Assembly (NCBI GenBank): GCA_016844745.1
Contig: JAERMQ010000010.1
Span: forward strand, 1 to 64,000
From: Ignavibacteria bacterium
Lineage (GTDB): Bacteria > Bacteroidota > Ignavibacteria > Kapaibacteriales > UBA2268
Direction of reading: 5' to 3'
DNA length: 64,000 bases
The translations under genes and the position numbers were made by a program. Positions 1-7,734 of this stretch are shown here, piece by piece. The number at the start of each line of letters is the position of its first letter. Position 1 is the first letter of the stretch. The notes beneath the pieces were generated by a model that was not told the DNA's origin, made no database searches, and worked only from the letters and a program-made list of their open reading frames with translations.

Positions 1-535
1 TAAAAAGCAGAACTGAACCGCCGACAGGGACTAACAGGAGTATCTGTCAAATCGCCCTACGGTGCTTTATTCTAAGGAATAAGGTGTTGAACGGAATAGG
101 GAAAAGGTAAATAGAGATTTATCAGATGAGAGTATAAGAGTTGAACGCAAGTGAACTGTTGATGAGGTGTCGAAATTGATATAGACAGTATCAGAAACCT
201 AAATATCTTAATCTATTTAGGGACAAGCAACGTGGTAACCTGAGAGAAATATTGACGTTGTTGGTACTCGGCATAAAGACAGCAAGACTTATACTTGGGC
301 TTAGAAACGGAACTTGGGAAGCCAACTATTGATGAAAGGACTTCACTTGACAGTCTTAAAATTGTAGAACAACTTGACAAGAGGATGATTTTCGAGGAAA
401 AGACAAAGACTCAACCCATAAGCAAAGAAATATGGCTTTGTGGTATAGAATCTGTCAAGAAGAGCCGTATGAGGGGAGACTTTCAAGTACGGTTCTGTGA
501 GAGGCTTGGGGTGAAACTCCCCTTGCCTACTCGAC
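1..535 (+). mobile_element. ORF-less group II intron, 3' portion
   Basis: The stretch carries the 3' landmarks of a group II intron. A domain III-like segment (GGAACTTGGGAAGCC) lies near 308-322. A 34-35 nt domain V hairpin follows at 462-496, with GAGCCGTA pairing to TACGGTTC. A domain VI stem at about 500-533 has a probable bulged A seven bases from the end and closes with CTACTCGAC, so the intron probably ends near 535. Domain IV, between about 330 and 460, has no room for a reverse transcriptase/maturase, so the element must rely on a maturase in trans or be immobile. The 5' end (GTGYG-type) is not visible and probably lies left of the window. The short open frame inside (295-591) runs through domain V and is not a gene. 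Identification rests on conserved sequence and folding by eye. Confidence 0.85.
462..496 (+). other. group II intron domain V (catalytic hairpin)
   Basis: A hairpin with arms GAGCCGTA and TACGGTTC matches the almost invariant domain V of bacterial group II introns. An AGC-like catalytic triad lies in the 5' arm, and the stem is capped by a short loop with a two-base bulge. It is the strongest single sign that the left edge is an intron. Confidence 0.85.
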
Positions 536-561
536 GCAAAATAATTATTGGGAAGAAAAAT

Positions 562-715
562 GATTTACGAACAAGGATTAACGATTTATGATTTACGAAT
601 TATAACTTTAAACTTTTTGCTTTCTTCACAAATCAAAAATCGTTAATCCTTATTCGTTATTTTCTAATTGCTTACATCTTCACAAATCAAAAATCGTTAA
701 TCCTTGTTCGTAAAT
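562..715. repeat. dispersed AATCGTTAATCCTTGTTCG repeat, three copies in inverted and direct order
   Basis: A copy at 562-587 reads as the reverse complement of copies at 627-657 and 681-715 (core AAAAATCGTTAATCCTT). The same repeat is found as an inverted pair at 31057-31076 and 31206-31238. The gap between the intron and rpsU (536-925) holds only these repeats, a small hairpin (GCCTTCGGAAGG, about 745) and AT-rich sequence. No gene is seen in it. Confidence 0.7.
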
Positions 716-896
716 CCTTCAATATGGTCAATGTTTAATTAAGAAGCCTTCGGAAGGTTAAATCTTTTAAAATGAAAAAAACCGGTGAATATTGGTGAAC
801 AATGGTGAATCAAAGTGCAATTTGAGAATGATCTAATTTGAAAATTTGAAAATGAAAATAAATAGTAGACCGTCAGCTAATATCAGTATTATTATG

Positions 897-918
897 ACGT
901 TGCGTGCAACGTCTCTAC
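897..918. repeat. GACGTTGCnTGCAACGTC palindromic repeat
   Basis: A near-perfect palindrome with core GACGTTGCGTGCAACGTC and a right flank TCTAC lies just beyond the rpsU stop. A full copy is at 33661-33690 and a half copy (TGTAGAGACGTTGCATG) at 1642-1658. It could act as an mRNA 3' hairpin, but its dispersal indicates a repeat family. Confidence 0.7.
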
Positions 919-925
919 TAAAAAA

Positions 926-1120
926 TTATTCTAATTCCATGGAAACGCGTTGTTGCCTGCGTGCAGCTTTAAGTCTTGAGAGGCGTTTTTCTACCGAAGG
1001 TTTCATAAATGCGGTTCGTTTTTTATATTCGCGGAGGATTCCACTTCTTTCATATTTTTTCTTGAAACGCCTTATGGCGCGGTCGATATTTTCATTGGTT
1101 TGAATGGTAACGCCTATCAC
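926..1120 (-). CDS. rpsU: 30S ribosomal protein S21
   Basis: This encodes 64 residues with the S21 pattern: a start VTIQTNENIDRAIRRFKKK, a basic middle segment ending in a KPSVEKR-type motif, and a short basic C-terminal helix. S21 binds the 30S subunit near the 3' end of 16S rRNA. The length matches the short form typical of Bacteroidota-like bacteria. The start codon is GTG at 1120, chosen because AAGGTGAG stands about nine bases upstream and the family begins with this strand. A convergent palindromic repeat follows the stop. Confidence 0.9.
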   Translation of the reverse strand: MIGVTIQTNENIDRAIRRFKKKYERSGILREYKKRTAFMKPSVEKRLSRLKAARRQQRVSMELE

Positions 1121-1149
1121 TTTGAGCTCACCTTAAATTGTTTATAATA

Positions 1150-1551
1150 TTATTGTAAATTTTCGATTAAACGTTTTTCGTTATTTTTTTCAAAATGAAC
1201 GATGATGGATTTCCCACCAGTGCTTGTAACTTCTTTTGAGCGCACAATACCCACGTCGTCCCATTTGGAATGGAAGATAACGTCTCCGATTTGGTATTCA
1301 TCCCCCGGGCTGTATTTCCGGGCGTCTTCCCGCGAAATATGCACCACAGCTTTTGACCTATCGGAATCTGCTTCGATTGAATCGAGATTGACAAGCTGCG
1401 AATGACGGCTGCGAGTGCAGCGTGCCCATTGATGCCTGCCCTTTTCGGTTTCTATCGGTTCACCGATTAATTCGTGTTTCGTCTCCTTCATCAGGAAGGG
1501 AGAATACAACGTTATGTATTTTGCTCTACGAGATCTTTTTCTACCAGCCAT
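1150..1551 (-). CDS. small basic protein with C-terminal SH3/Tudor-like motif, unknown function
   Basis: This is a protein of about 133 residues (start MAGRKRSRRAKY). The N-terminus is strongly basic. The last 45 residues (pattern YQIGDVIFHSKWDDVGIV, then a strand, then IIVHFEKNNEKRLI) resemble the small beta-barrel found at the C-terminus of UvrD/PcrA-type helicases and in CarD-like proteins; this is a resemblance by eye, not a confirmed assignment. A second in-frame ATG lies 15 bases upstream at 1566, but AAAGAGA precedes the ATG at 1551, so the shorter start is preferred. It reads in the same direction as rpsU, about 30 bases upstream of it, and may be co-transcribed. A role in nucleic-acid binding is a guess from charge and fold. 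Confidence 0.6.
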   Translation of the reverse strand: MAGRKRSRRAKYITLYSPFLMKETKHELIGEPIETEKGRHQWARCTRSRHSQLVNLDSIEADSDRSKAVVHISREDARKYSPGDEYQIGDVIFHSKWDDVGIVRSKEVTSTGGKSIIVHFEKNNEKRLIENLQ

Positions 1552-1690
1552 ATATATCTCTTTCATAAAGAGAGAAAAAAAAAGCTAACAAAATTACGGA
1601 AATTTTTTGGAATAACCAAATTTTAATTTATTCAGAGGATTTGTAGAGACGTTGCATGGTTTTTCGACATATCTCTTATCGACAACATTA

Positions 1691-1822
1691 GGAGGCTGTC
1701 TCAAAAGTAAAATTTTAATCAACAAGCAGGGATGCTTGTTCTACTTAATTATTGATATTAAAGTAGGTCAAACATCCTTGTTTGACAATTTATCATCAAA
1801 TACATTCTTTTGAGACAATCTC
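1691..1822. repeat. MITE-like element with TGTCTCAAAAG terminal inverted repeats
   Basis: The left end GGAGGCTGTCTCAAAAGT and the right end CTTTTGAGACAATCTC form terminal inverted repeats around about 100 bp of AT-rich sequence with smaller internal inverted segments and no open frame. The same ends bound the unit at 5514-5641, which has an unrelated interior. This suggests non-autonomous elements moved by a transposase not present here. Confidence 0.6.
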
Positions 1823-1834
1823 AAATAATTAAAA

Positions 1835-4693
1835 TCAAATATATGAAAACAGAATCGAATAAATTATCCAGATAACTATTGCGATTCCGATAGTTAAAGC
1901 AGACCATCCGAATACCCTCAATGCACGCATAGCAAACGGACTTGCCGGAAGTGTAATCATTTCTTCCAACGTTCCTTCGGCAACAGCATTTTGATATTCG
2001 ACGGGACGGTCGAATTTAAATTCTTCCAATGTCATATAACCGGTGAATACAACGGTATCCATCGGGAATTTCTCCGGACGAAAGTGAGTATTGAAAAAGT
2101 GTACCGTAAAGATAAATCCTGCAGCAAGCAAGGCTTCGTCGCTATGAACGATTGTAGCAATATTGAGAAGCGAACCCGGTAATAGCTTTGTAAAGAATCC
2201 TGGGAACCACAACATCATACCGGTTGAACCTATTATGAAAACTCCCCAGAAAACAGCGAAGTAATCGAATTTTTCCCAATAGGTCCAACGACCATATTCG
2301 GGCCGACGACCAATTCCTAAGAACCATTTAACCGAGCTTACCAAATCTATCAAATCCTTCATGTTGAACATCATCGAATCGCGACCGAAAACGAGATTCT
2401 TCCATGTACCGAACTCAGGTTTCTTGCGTTTAATCAAATCATAAACATGTACCAGGAACACAAATATTAGCAATAAAGCTGCAGAACGATGGATTAATCC
2501 TGCGGTTTCTACTCCACCAATAACATTAACAACCCATGAGGAAAAACCAGTATATGCGAATTTCAATATCATACCTGTGGCTGCTAAAGCCAAAAAGCTA
2601 ATCACCATGCAAATATGCAAGGCTCTGTTGAGCGGTTTGAATCGGGTAATTAATATGTCTTTGTCTTCTTCATTTTCACATACCCTGGTTTTGTGCATTC
2701 TTCTTATCTGAAGCGCTTTCGGCAGCCACATCAAAGTATGTAACCAGGAAAAGGCAAATACCGTAAGGAGAAGCGTTGTCATAGCCCAAAATGTATAATA
2801 CAGCCAGGGATATTTATCCGGGTCATGATGAGTTGCATGTGTAAAATATCCTGCAAAGCGTTTGCTAGCTCCTTTATGGCATTTTTGGCAAGTTGTTAGT
2901 ACATTATTACGGCTTAAATGCGAATTAAGATTAGTAGCAGGTAATATATCATGCGAACCGTGGCAGTCGTGGCATTTTGCGGTACGTGAAGCTCCGAGCC
3001 TCGATGCCTTACCATGGTAGGTATCGAAGTAAGTATTGGAAATTTGCTGATGACATTTACCGCAAGACATCATAATATGCAGCCGGAAACTGTCCTGATG
3101 GGTTGATTCTATTGTATGAGATAAGTGGCAATCGTTGCAGCCGGGCAGTTTTTTATCCGTTTTTGTATTGAACTCCTTCGAGTGAATACTGTTCTTATAA
3201 ATTTCATTAATCCCATAATGGCAGGTTCCGCATGTATTGGGAATGTTCTTAGGATTGATACTCGATTCAGGGTCGGTTTTCGGTAATTCCCGATGAGCTG
3301 TATGGCATCCGGTGCAGGTAGCCGTAACGGTTAATCCGCTTTTAAACAAACCTTTACCATGAATGCTTTCCCTGTATTTATCGACAATTTGATGGCTTTT
3401 CATCTCAGAAGCGATTCTAACAGCAGCTTTTTTGCCTTCTAAGTGGCATTTTCCGCAAAGCCCGGGAATATTTTGAGAGAAAACCGGGGATTTTGGGTCG
3501 CGCCTGTCTAAAATATTATGTGTACCATGACATTCCTTGCATGTTGGCGCCATTGTATCACCCCGAACGAGCAACTTACCATGAATTGATTTATTGTATT
3601 CGTCGCCAACTTTATCGTGGCAGGATGCGCAATTCACCTGTTGAGTAATTGTTGCGCAAGGTCTTTTTGTTGATGGTGTCAGATTCGAGTGGCATTGAGT
3701 GCAATTTATTTTTTTATGCATCGAGTGTCCAACAACGTTAGTATCAATATATAATGAAATCCCTGTTTTCGATGAGACTAACATTTTATTCTGATGGCAT
3801 TTCATGCACTCGGAGTTCGACATTCCCTGTAAGTAGAAAACTTTACGTGCTTTATGGGGTTGATGGCAGTCCACACAGGATGGCAAGATATGCGCTTCCT
3901 TCTCCCATCGTTTGCCGTCGATAACTTTCTGGTGAACTTCTTCGATTTTACCGTGGCATTTGGTGCAGGTGCCGGCTATTTTACTCCTCGAAATCGAAGA
4001 GCGGCTGTCGGTATGGGGGAGAATTAAATGTGATGAATGGCACGATGCGCAGGTTGCAGTCACGGTTAAGCCCTTTTTCATCAAGCCTTCGCCGTGAATG
4101 CTCTCAGTATAATTTTCTAGAATATGAGTTTGAGGAATATTTCTCTGCAACTGAACTTTCGAGCCTTCACGGTGGCAGCGTCCACATAGGAATGGTATTT
4201 TCAGCGCCGATACAACCGACTGAGGGTCGTTATTCTTTGTAATTTGATGATTACCATGGCAATCTTGGCAAAGCGGCGCTAAGGGGTCTTTTTTAATTGC
4301 GGCTTTACCGTGCAATCCTTCAGAATAAAGGCGGTTTGCTTCGGTATGGCATTTGCCTGCGCCGCTGCAAGAAGCTTTGCCAACTTTAATTTCGTCATGT
4401 GGCAGGTCTTTGCCGGCTAAGTCTGCATGGCAATCCACGCAACCTGTTTTAAAGTGAACAGAGCCGGCAAGTTTTTTCTCATCAACGAAATTATAACCCG
4501 GTTTCGGCTTTTTACCCTTAACGTTAGGAGTCATGTCTTTCATCGTCAACAGAACACCATGACAGAGGAGACATTCATCATTATCCGGTGTTGACTTAAA
4601 TCCGTAGGATAACAAAGCTGCAATAATGACTAAGAAAATCAAACCCGCTGCAGTTAGTATGGGAATTGCATTTTTACCTATTTTGTATTTCAT
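1835..4693 (-). CDS. 19-heme c-type cytochrome fused to a b-type membrane domain
   Basis: The protein has 952 residues. It has an N-terminal membrane anchor (about 8-30), then a periplasmic part with 18 CxxCH motifs plus one spaced motif CSGAGKCH (CX5CH, near residue 109). The C-terminal third has about six membrane segments with histidines placed as in cytochrome b561 or formate-dehydrogenase-gamma diheme domains. Architecture recalls CbcL-type inner-membrane quinone/cytochrome oxidoreductases, but with more hemes. Two stretches of about 130 residues are clear internal duplicates; both contain a block of the form SIHGxGLxKxGLTVTATC. It probably passes electrons between the quinone pool and periplasmic cytochromes. 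It is the last gene of the leftward group, 340 bases beyond the small cytochrome c, with a terminator and a hairpin repeat between, so it may have its own promoter. Confidence 0.85.
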   Translation of the reverse strand: MKYKIGKNAIPILTAAGLIFLVIIAALLSYGFKSTPDNDECLLCHGVLLTMKDMTPNVKGKKPKPGYNFVDEKKLAGSVHFKTGCVDCHADLAGKDLPHDEIKVGKASCSGAGKCHTEANRLYSEGLHGKAAIKKDPLAPLCQDCHGNHQITKNNDPQSVVSALKIPFLCGRCHREGSKVQLQRNIPQTHILENYTESIHGEGLMKKGLTVTATCASCHSSHLILPHTDSRSSISRSKIAGTCTKCHGKIEEVHQKVIDGKRWEKEAHILPSCVDCHQPHKARKVFYLQGMSNSECMKCHQNKMLVSSKTGISLYIDTNVVGHSMHKKINCTQCHSNLTPSTKRPCATITQQVNCASCHDKVGDEYNKSIHGKLLVRGDTMAPTCKECHGTHNILDRRDPKSPVFSQNIPGLCGKCHLEGKKAAVRIASEMKSHQIVDKYRESIHGKGLFKSGLTVTATCTGCHTAHRELPKTDPESSINPKNIPNTCGTCHYGINEIYKNSIHSKEFNTKTDKKLPGCNDCHLSHTIESTHQDSFRLHIMMSCGKCHQQISNTYFDTYHGKASRLGASRTAKCHDCHGSHDILPATNLNSHLSRNNVLTTCQKCHKGASKRFAGYFTHATHHDPDKYPWLYYTFWAMTTLLLTVFAFSWLHTLMWLPKALQIRRMHKTRVCENEEDKDILITRFKPLNRALHICMVISFLALAATGMILKFAYTGFSSWVVNVIGGVETAGLIHRSAALLLIFVFLVHVYDLIKRKKPEFGTWKNLVFGRDSMMFNMKDLIDLVSSVKWFLGIGRRPEYGRWTYWEKFDYFAVFWGVFIIGSTGMMLWFPGFFTKLLPGSLLNIATIVHSDEALLAAGFIFTVHFFNTHFRPEKFPMDTVVFTGYMTLEEFKFDRPVEYQNAVAEGTLEEMITLPASPFAMRALRVFGWSALTIGIAIVIWIIYSILFSYI

Positions 4694-4838
4694 TTTAATA
4701 ATGCTACATTTAAATTTATTAGTTGATATTACTTTCTTTATTTAGTCAATGTTAAAAATTTCACAATAATTACAAAGAAATCGTATTTCCCTCTAATTAA
4801 TATGAAAATTCTAAATAAACAAAAAAAATCAAAATCAG

Positions 4839-4920
4839 AAGAAAAACCCCCTAACCCCCTTTGAAAAAAGGGGGAATAATTTATTCCCCCTTTTTCAAAG
4901 GGGGTTAGGGGGTTTTTCTT
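4839..4920. repeat. large hairpin repeat, CCCCCTAACCCCC family
   Basis: A near-perfect palindrome of about 82 bp with arms AAGAAAAACCCCCTAACCCC and its complement. It belongs to a family with four other members here (14361-14447, 45735-45811, 51899-51989, 56142-56232), which differ in arm sequence but keep the C-rich/TAA/C-rich layout. The gap 4694-5035 holds this and a terminator. Confidence 0.75.
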
Positions 4921-4984
4921 CGTTTTTTAATAATCTGAAAATAATTAATTTTTATAAATTTTAAATTTAATTTCAATTATATAC

Positions 4985-5027
4985 AAAAAACCCGTTCCCG
5001 TGGAAAACGCCACCGGGAACGAGTTTT
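4985..5027 (-). terminator. rho-independent terminator of the small cytochrome c gene
   Basis: Read leftward, the arm CTCGTTCCCGGTG pairs with CACGGGAACGGG around an eight-base loop and is followed by six T. It stands nine bases beyond the stop of the cytochrome at 5036. Confidence 0.8.
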
Positions 5028-5035
5028 AAATAAAA

Positions 5036-5416
5036 TTACTTGCCTTCGGCAGGTTTTGGTTCTGCCGGTTTGGCTTCTTCTTTCAAGGATTCCAGCCATG
5101 CTGTAAGGGTAGCAAGGTCAGCATCATCTCCCTTGAACGATACAGGATGCTTTTTACCTTCAATATCTACCTCTTTTTTCAGATATTTCGTAAAATAATC
5201 TGCTATTTTTTCTTTGCCGATAGCGGATAATTCCGGAGCTTTAGTATCCTTCTTTTTACATTCAATACCTTGTGAATTTACAAAATGACACATATTGCAT
5301 TTGGCATCAACGAAAATGGTTTTTCCATCCTTTTTGGCGGCGTCCTGAGCGTTGGCGCCCAAACCGATAAATAGCGCTGCAGCAAATACAACCGATAAAA
5401 TCATTAATTTTTTCAT
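5036..5416 (-). CDS. periplasmic monoheme cytochrome c
   Basis: This encodes 126 residues with a signal peptide (MKKLMILSVVFAAALFIGLG, cut after ANA). One heme site CNMCH lies near residue 40, and a candidate distal Met is not obvious. The C-terminal tail is rich in K, P, E and A. The size and layout fit a class I-type soluble electron shuttle. It is preceded by GGAGAAACG and ends in a strong terminator. It lies between the Rieske gene and the 19-heme gene, so it is a natural carrier between them. Confidence 0.8.
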   Translation of the reverse strand: MKKLMILSVVFAAALFIGLGANAQDAAKKDGKTIFVDAKCNMCHFVNSQGIECKKKDTKAPELSAIGKEKIADYFTKYLKKEVDIEGKKHPVSFKGDDADLATLTAWLESLKEEAKPAEPKPAEGK

Positions 5417-5513
5417 TTTTCGTTTCTCCGAATTTTGTCAATAAATTGTTAATTATAATTAATAATACGTTTATTTAAAAATTATTTTCATAATAGCTCA
5501 ATCAAGTAGCTGT

Positions 5514-5641
5514 GGTTGTCTCAAAAGTTAAAAAATGGAAGAATGTCATTCTGAACGTAGTGAAGAATCCAGTCCCAATTACGACACTGGATTCTTCACT
5601 ACGTTCAGAATGACATTCTTATTGACTTTTGAGACAGTCTC
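5514..5641. repeat. TGTCTCAAAAG-ended MITE with GTCATTCTGAAC hairpin core
   Basis: The terminal inverted repeats TTGTCTCAAAAGT and ACTTTTGAGACAGTCT match those of 1691-1822. The interior is a long hairpin whose arms read GAATGTCATTCTGAACGTAG and complement. The hairpin core recurs alone at 9452-9551, 55998-56089 and elsewhere, so this unit looks like one repeat nested in, or captured by, another. Confidence 0.7.
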
Positions 5642-5656
5642 ATTATTAGAACTACC

Positions 5657-6178
5657 TTATACATAAATTATGAGTGTGCCCCCCTTAACTTTAGACTCAT
5701 AAGTCTTTAAATCAGTTACCTTTTGACCGGCTGTTTCGGCAACTTTACCGGGAGGATCCTTGGCTAAGTTAAATTTAGCGCTGTGAAGCGGACATACTAA
5801 TGGTTCTCCAAGATTTAATGGAACTCCCTGATGGGTGCAATTTGCCGCAACGATGATGTATTCGGTAGAACTTTTTCTTGCAATAGCTAATCGTAAGGTA
5901 TAAGTTTTACCTTCTACGGTGTAAGAAAAATTATCAATAACTGCACCTCCGTCTGCTCCTAAATTGGGGTATTTGGATAAATCTATATCAATTGAAGTCG
6001 GTGGGGGTGGTGGATTGAAAATGTATTGGTCGTTTTCGCAGGAGCATAGCAATGAAGAGAACGAGGTAAATGCTAATCCGGCTCCTAACAATGCACCGGC
6101 TGATTTCAGGAATTCCCTTCTTTCTTCTATATGTACGCACATTTTATCTTTATTTTCCATTTTTATTTTGCCTTTCAT
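5657..6178 (-). CDS. Rieske [2Fe-2S] protein with Tat-type signal
   Basis: The 173-residue protein has the two Rieske cluster motifs C114-T-H116-QG and C129-P-L-H132-S, which bind a 2Fe-2S cluster. The N-terminus has a twin-arginine motif (RREFLK, residues 20-25) followed by a hydrophobic stretch and Cys residues (C45, C47) that could serve as a lipobox. A proline run (about 56-60) then forms a linker. Rieske proteins usually need folding before export, which fits Tat use; tatC is in this window at 31279-32061. No cytochrome b of the bc1/b6f type is adjacent, so the partner is probably one of the surrounding multiheme cytochromes. The start could also be the ATG at 6160. Confidence 0.85.
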   Translation of the reverse strand: MKGKIKMENKDKMCVHIEERREFLKSAGALLGAGLAFTSFSSLLCSCENDQYIFNPPPPPTSIDIDLSKYPNLGADGGAVIDNFSYTVEGKTYTLRLAIARKSSTEYIIVAANCTHQGVPLNLGEPLVCPLHSAKFNLAKDPPGKVAETAGQKVTDLKTYESKVKGGTLIIYV

Positions 6179-6240
6179 TTATGTCAGTAAAATTTCTTTA
6201 TAATTTTAAGACAATTCTTAATTAAATTAGTTTAATAATA

Positions 6241-7476
6241 TTAATAATACAGATGGAGTTGAATTGCCCACTGTGTCATATATGACGGCAGCATTTCATT
6301 TTGGAAATACCTGTATTCTGCAAGCAAGTCAACACTCGGCAGCAAGATAGCATGTGCGCCAACGGTGAAAGTATTCAAACGGTAAGATTTACTTGCATCA
6401 ACTTCCCTTCCGATTGCATGCTCTGCCCTAAAGAATGGAATTAATGATTCCAGAAGATAATAATTGAATTCAGCCAAATATGCTATAGTCAATCGACCAT
6501 CTTTCTTTTTTGAGTATGCCATTTCCGTCATTACTGCATATTTATCTGAAATACCGAAATTGGCAAATACGCTTGTATAGTAGAAGTCGCTATTGAGAAG
6601 ACCCATTCCTCCGAAAAATCCTACCATATTCCATGGCAATTTTGGAGTAAAAAATAATCTTCCAACCATCGAAACAGAACCGGAATCAACTATGGATTTT
6701 TGAACTACTTCACGTTTTGTGTCGTAAGTACCCTGGTCTTTTTTCACAGTAGCAGGGAAAACAGCCAAGTTATCTGCCTTGAATGCTCCAACAGATAAAC
6801 CCAGCCATTCAATTGTTTCATAATCAATCTGGGCTCCCCATTCGGCATAATCATCCGGTATGACAGGCATATATGAACGGGAAGAAGGGGTATTGCGGGT
6901 TAGAATTGTATGGTCATCATATTTAGTGCCTAATGTTGGTTGGAAGAACCCTACCCTTAATTGCGGCAATGATTCGGAAGGGCGGAAATATAAACTTGCT
7001 GCATATCTCTGCTGGCTTGTATAGCGGTGAGTTTTTTCCAAATCATATGCTGCATTATACCCTGCTTCAAGTTCAAGCCATTCAACCGGTTTTATTGAAA
7101 GGTATGGTATAGCCTGCATAATAAAATTTCCTCTTTCGGTTTTTCTTCCTACACTGAATTCATTATCGGAAGGAGCGCTGAATTTTGCTGATTGATAGCG
7201 GAAATCAAGTCCTGCTGTTATCATTCCATCGAACCATGTATTAGTGCTTGTTACAATATCAAATACACTACCCAATCCGATTTTAGAGGGATTTATCAGC
7301 CCCATATCTTTGCGGGACAGCCAACCGGGACCGCTTCTAGCGCCGCCGCCCTGGACGTTTATATGACATGACTGGCATTTCGTTCCGTAGGTCATCAGTA
7401 TCGAATACTGCGGACGTGCCAGCACGCTGCCAATGCAGCCAATTGAGATTAGAATTATCAGGAATACTTTTTTCAT
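6241..7476 (-). CDS. one-heme outer-membrane beta-barrel protein
   Basis: The 411-residue protein has a signal peptide (about 1-20) and a single heme motif CQSCH near residue 34, inside a segment with GGGARSGPG. The rest, from about residue 70, is a long run of alternating polar and aromatic strands, ending in aromatic-rich QLHLYY, the look of an outer-membrane barrel. A barrel with an N-terminal heme next to multiheme cytochromes suggests a porin-cytochrome conduit or an electron-accepting pore; this role is inferred. A clear GAGGAAAAG stands before the ATG. It lies between the six-heme lipoprotein and the Rieske gene, probably in one operon. Confidence 0.7.
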   Translation of the reverse strand: MKKVFLIILISIGCIGSVLARPQYSILMTYGTKCQSCHINVQGGGARSGPGWLSRKDMGLINPSKIGLGSVFDIVTSTNTWFDGMITAGLDFRYQSAKFSAPSDNEFSVGRKTERGNFIMQAIPYLSIKPVEWLELEAGYNAAYDLEKTHRYTSQQRYAASLYFRPSESLPQLRVGFFQPTLGTKYDDHTILTRNTPSSRSYMPVIPDDYAEWGAQIDYETIEWLGLSVGAFKADNLAVFPATVKKDQGTYDTKREVVQKSIVDSGSVSMVGRLFFTPKLPWNMVGFFGGMGLLNSDFYYTSVFANFGISDKYAVMTEMAYSKKKDGRLTIAYLAEFNYYLLESLIPFFRAEHAIGREVDASKSYRLNTFTVGAHAILLPSVDLLAEYRYFQNEMLPSYMTQWAIQLHLYY

Positions 7477-7636
7477 GCTTTTCCTCTTATTGTTTTTATT
7501 TAGTTAGCTAAAAAGTATCATTTTTTTTATAAATTAATTAATATAACCAATGTAAATTACGACAAATATTATTTTTTAGTAAACTTAATTTTAATATTGT
7601 AAACAAGTGTTTTTAATGTTCCAATCACTCTTCAAT

Positions 7637-7717
7637 TCATCCGATGACTGAAAGTCATCGGATGAATATTAAATAAAAAAGGGCTTCTAAGTATGAAACC
7701 TATAGAAGCCCTTTTTG
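7637..7717 (-). terminator. terminator hairpin plus perfect palindrome beyond the six-heme lipoprotein gene
   Basis: At 7675-7717 GGGCTTCTA pairs with TAGAAGCCC and is flanked by A and T runs, so it works leftward for the gene ending at 7735 and could work in both directions. At 7637-7667 there is a second perfect stem (TTCATCCGATGACT and complement) with a three-base loop, possibly a backup terminator. Confidence 0.75.
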
Positions 7718-7734
7718 TATAAAAAATATTATTC

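Noticed and set aside
295-591. 98-residue open frame at the left edge
   Set aside because: It uses a TTG start and runs through group II intron domains III-VI; its sequence is explained by RNA structure.
4839-4920. Hairpins of the CCCTAACCC family as plain terminators
   Set aside because: Arms of more than 30 bases, repeated in five gaps regardless of gene direction (for example between divergent or same-direction starts), point to a repeat family, although some may stop transcription.
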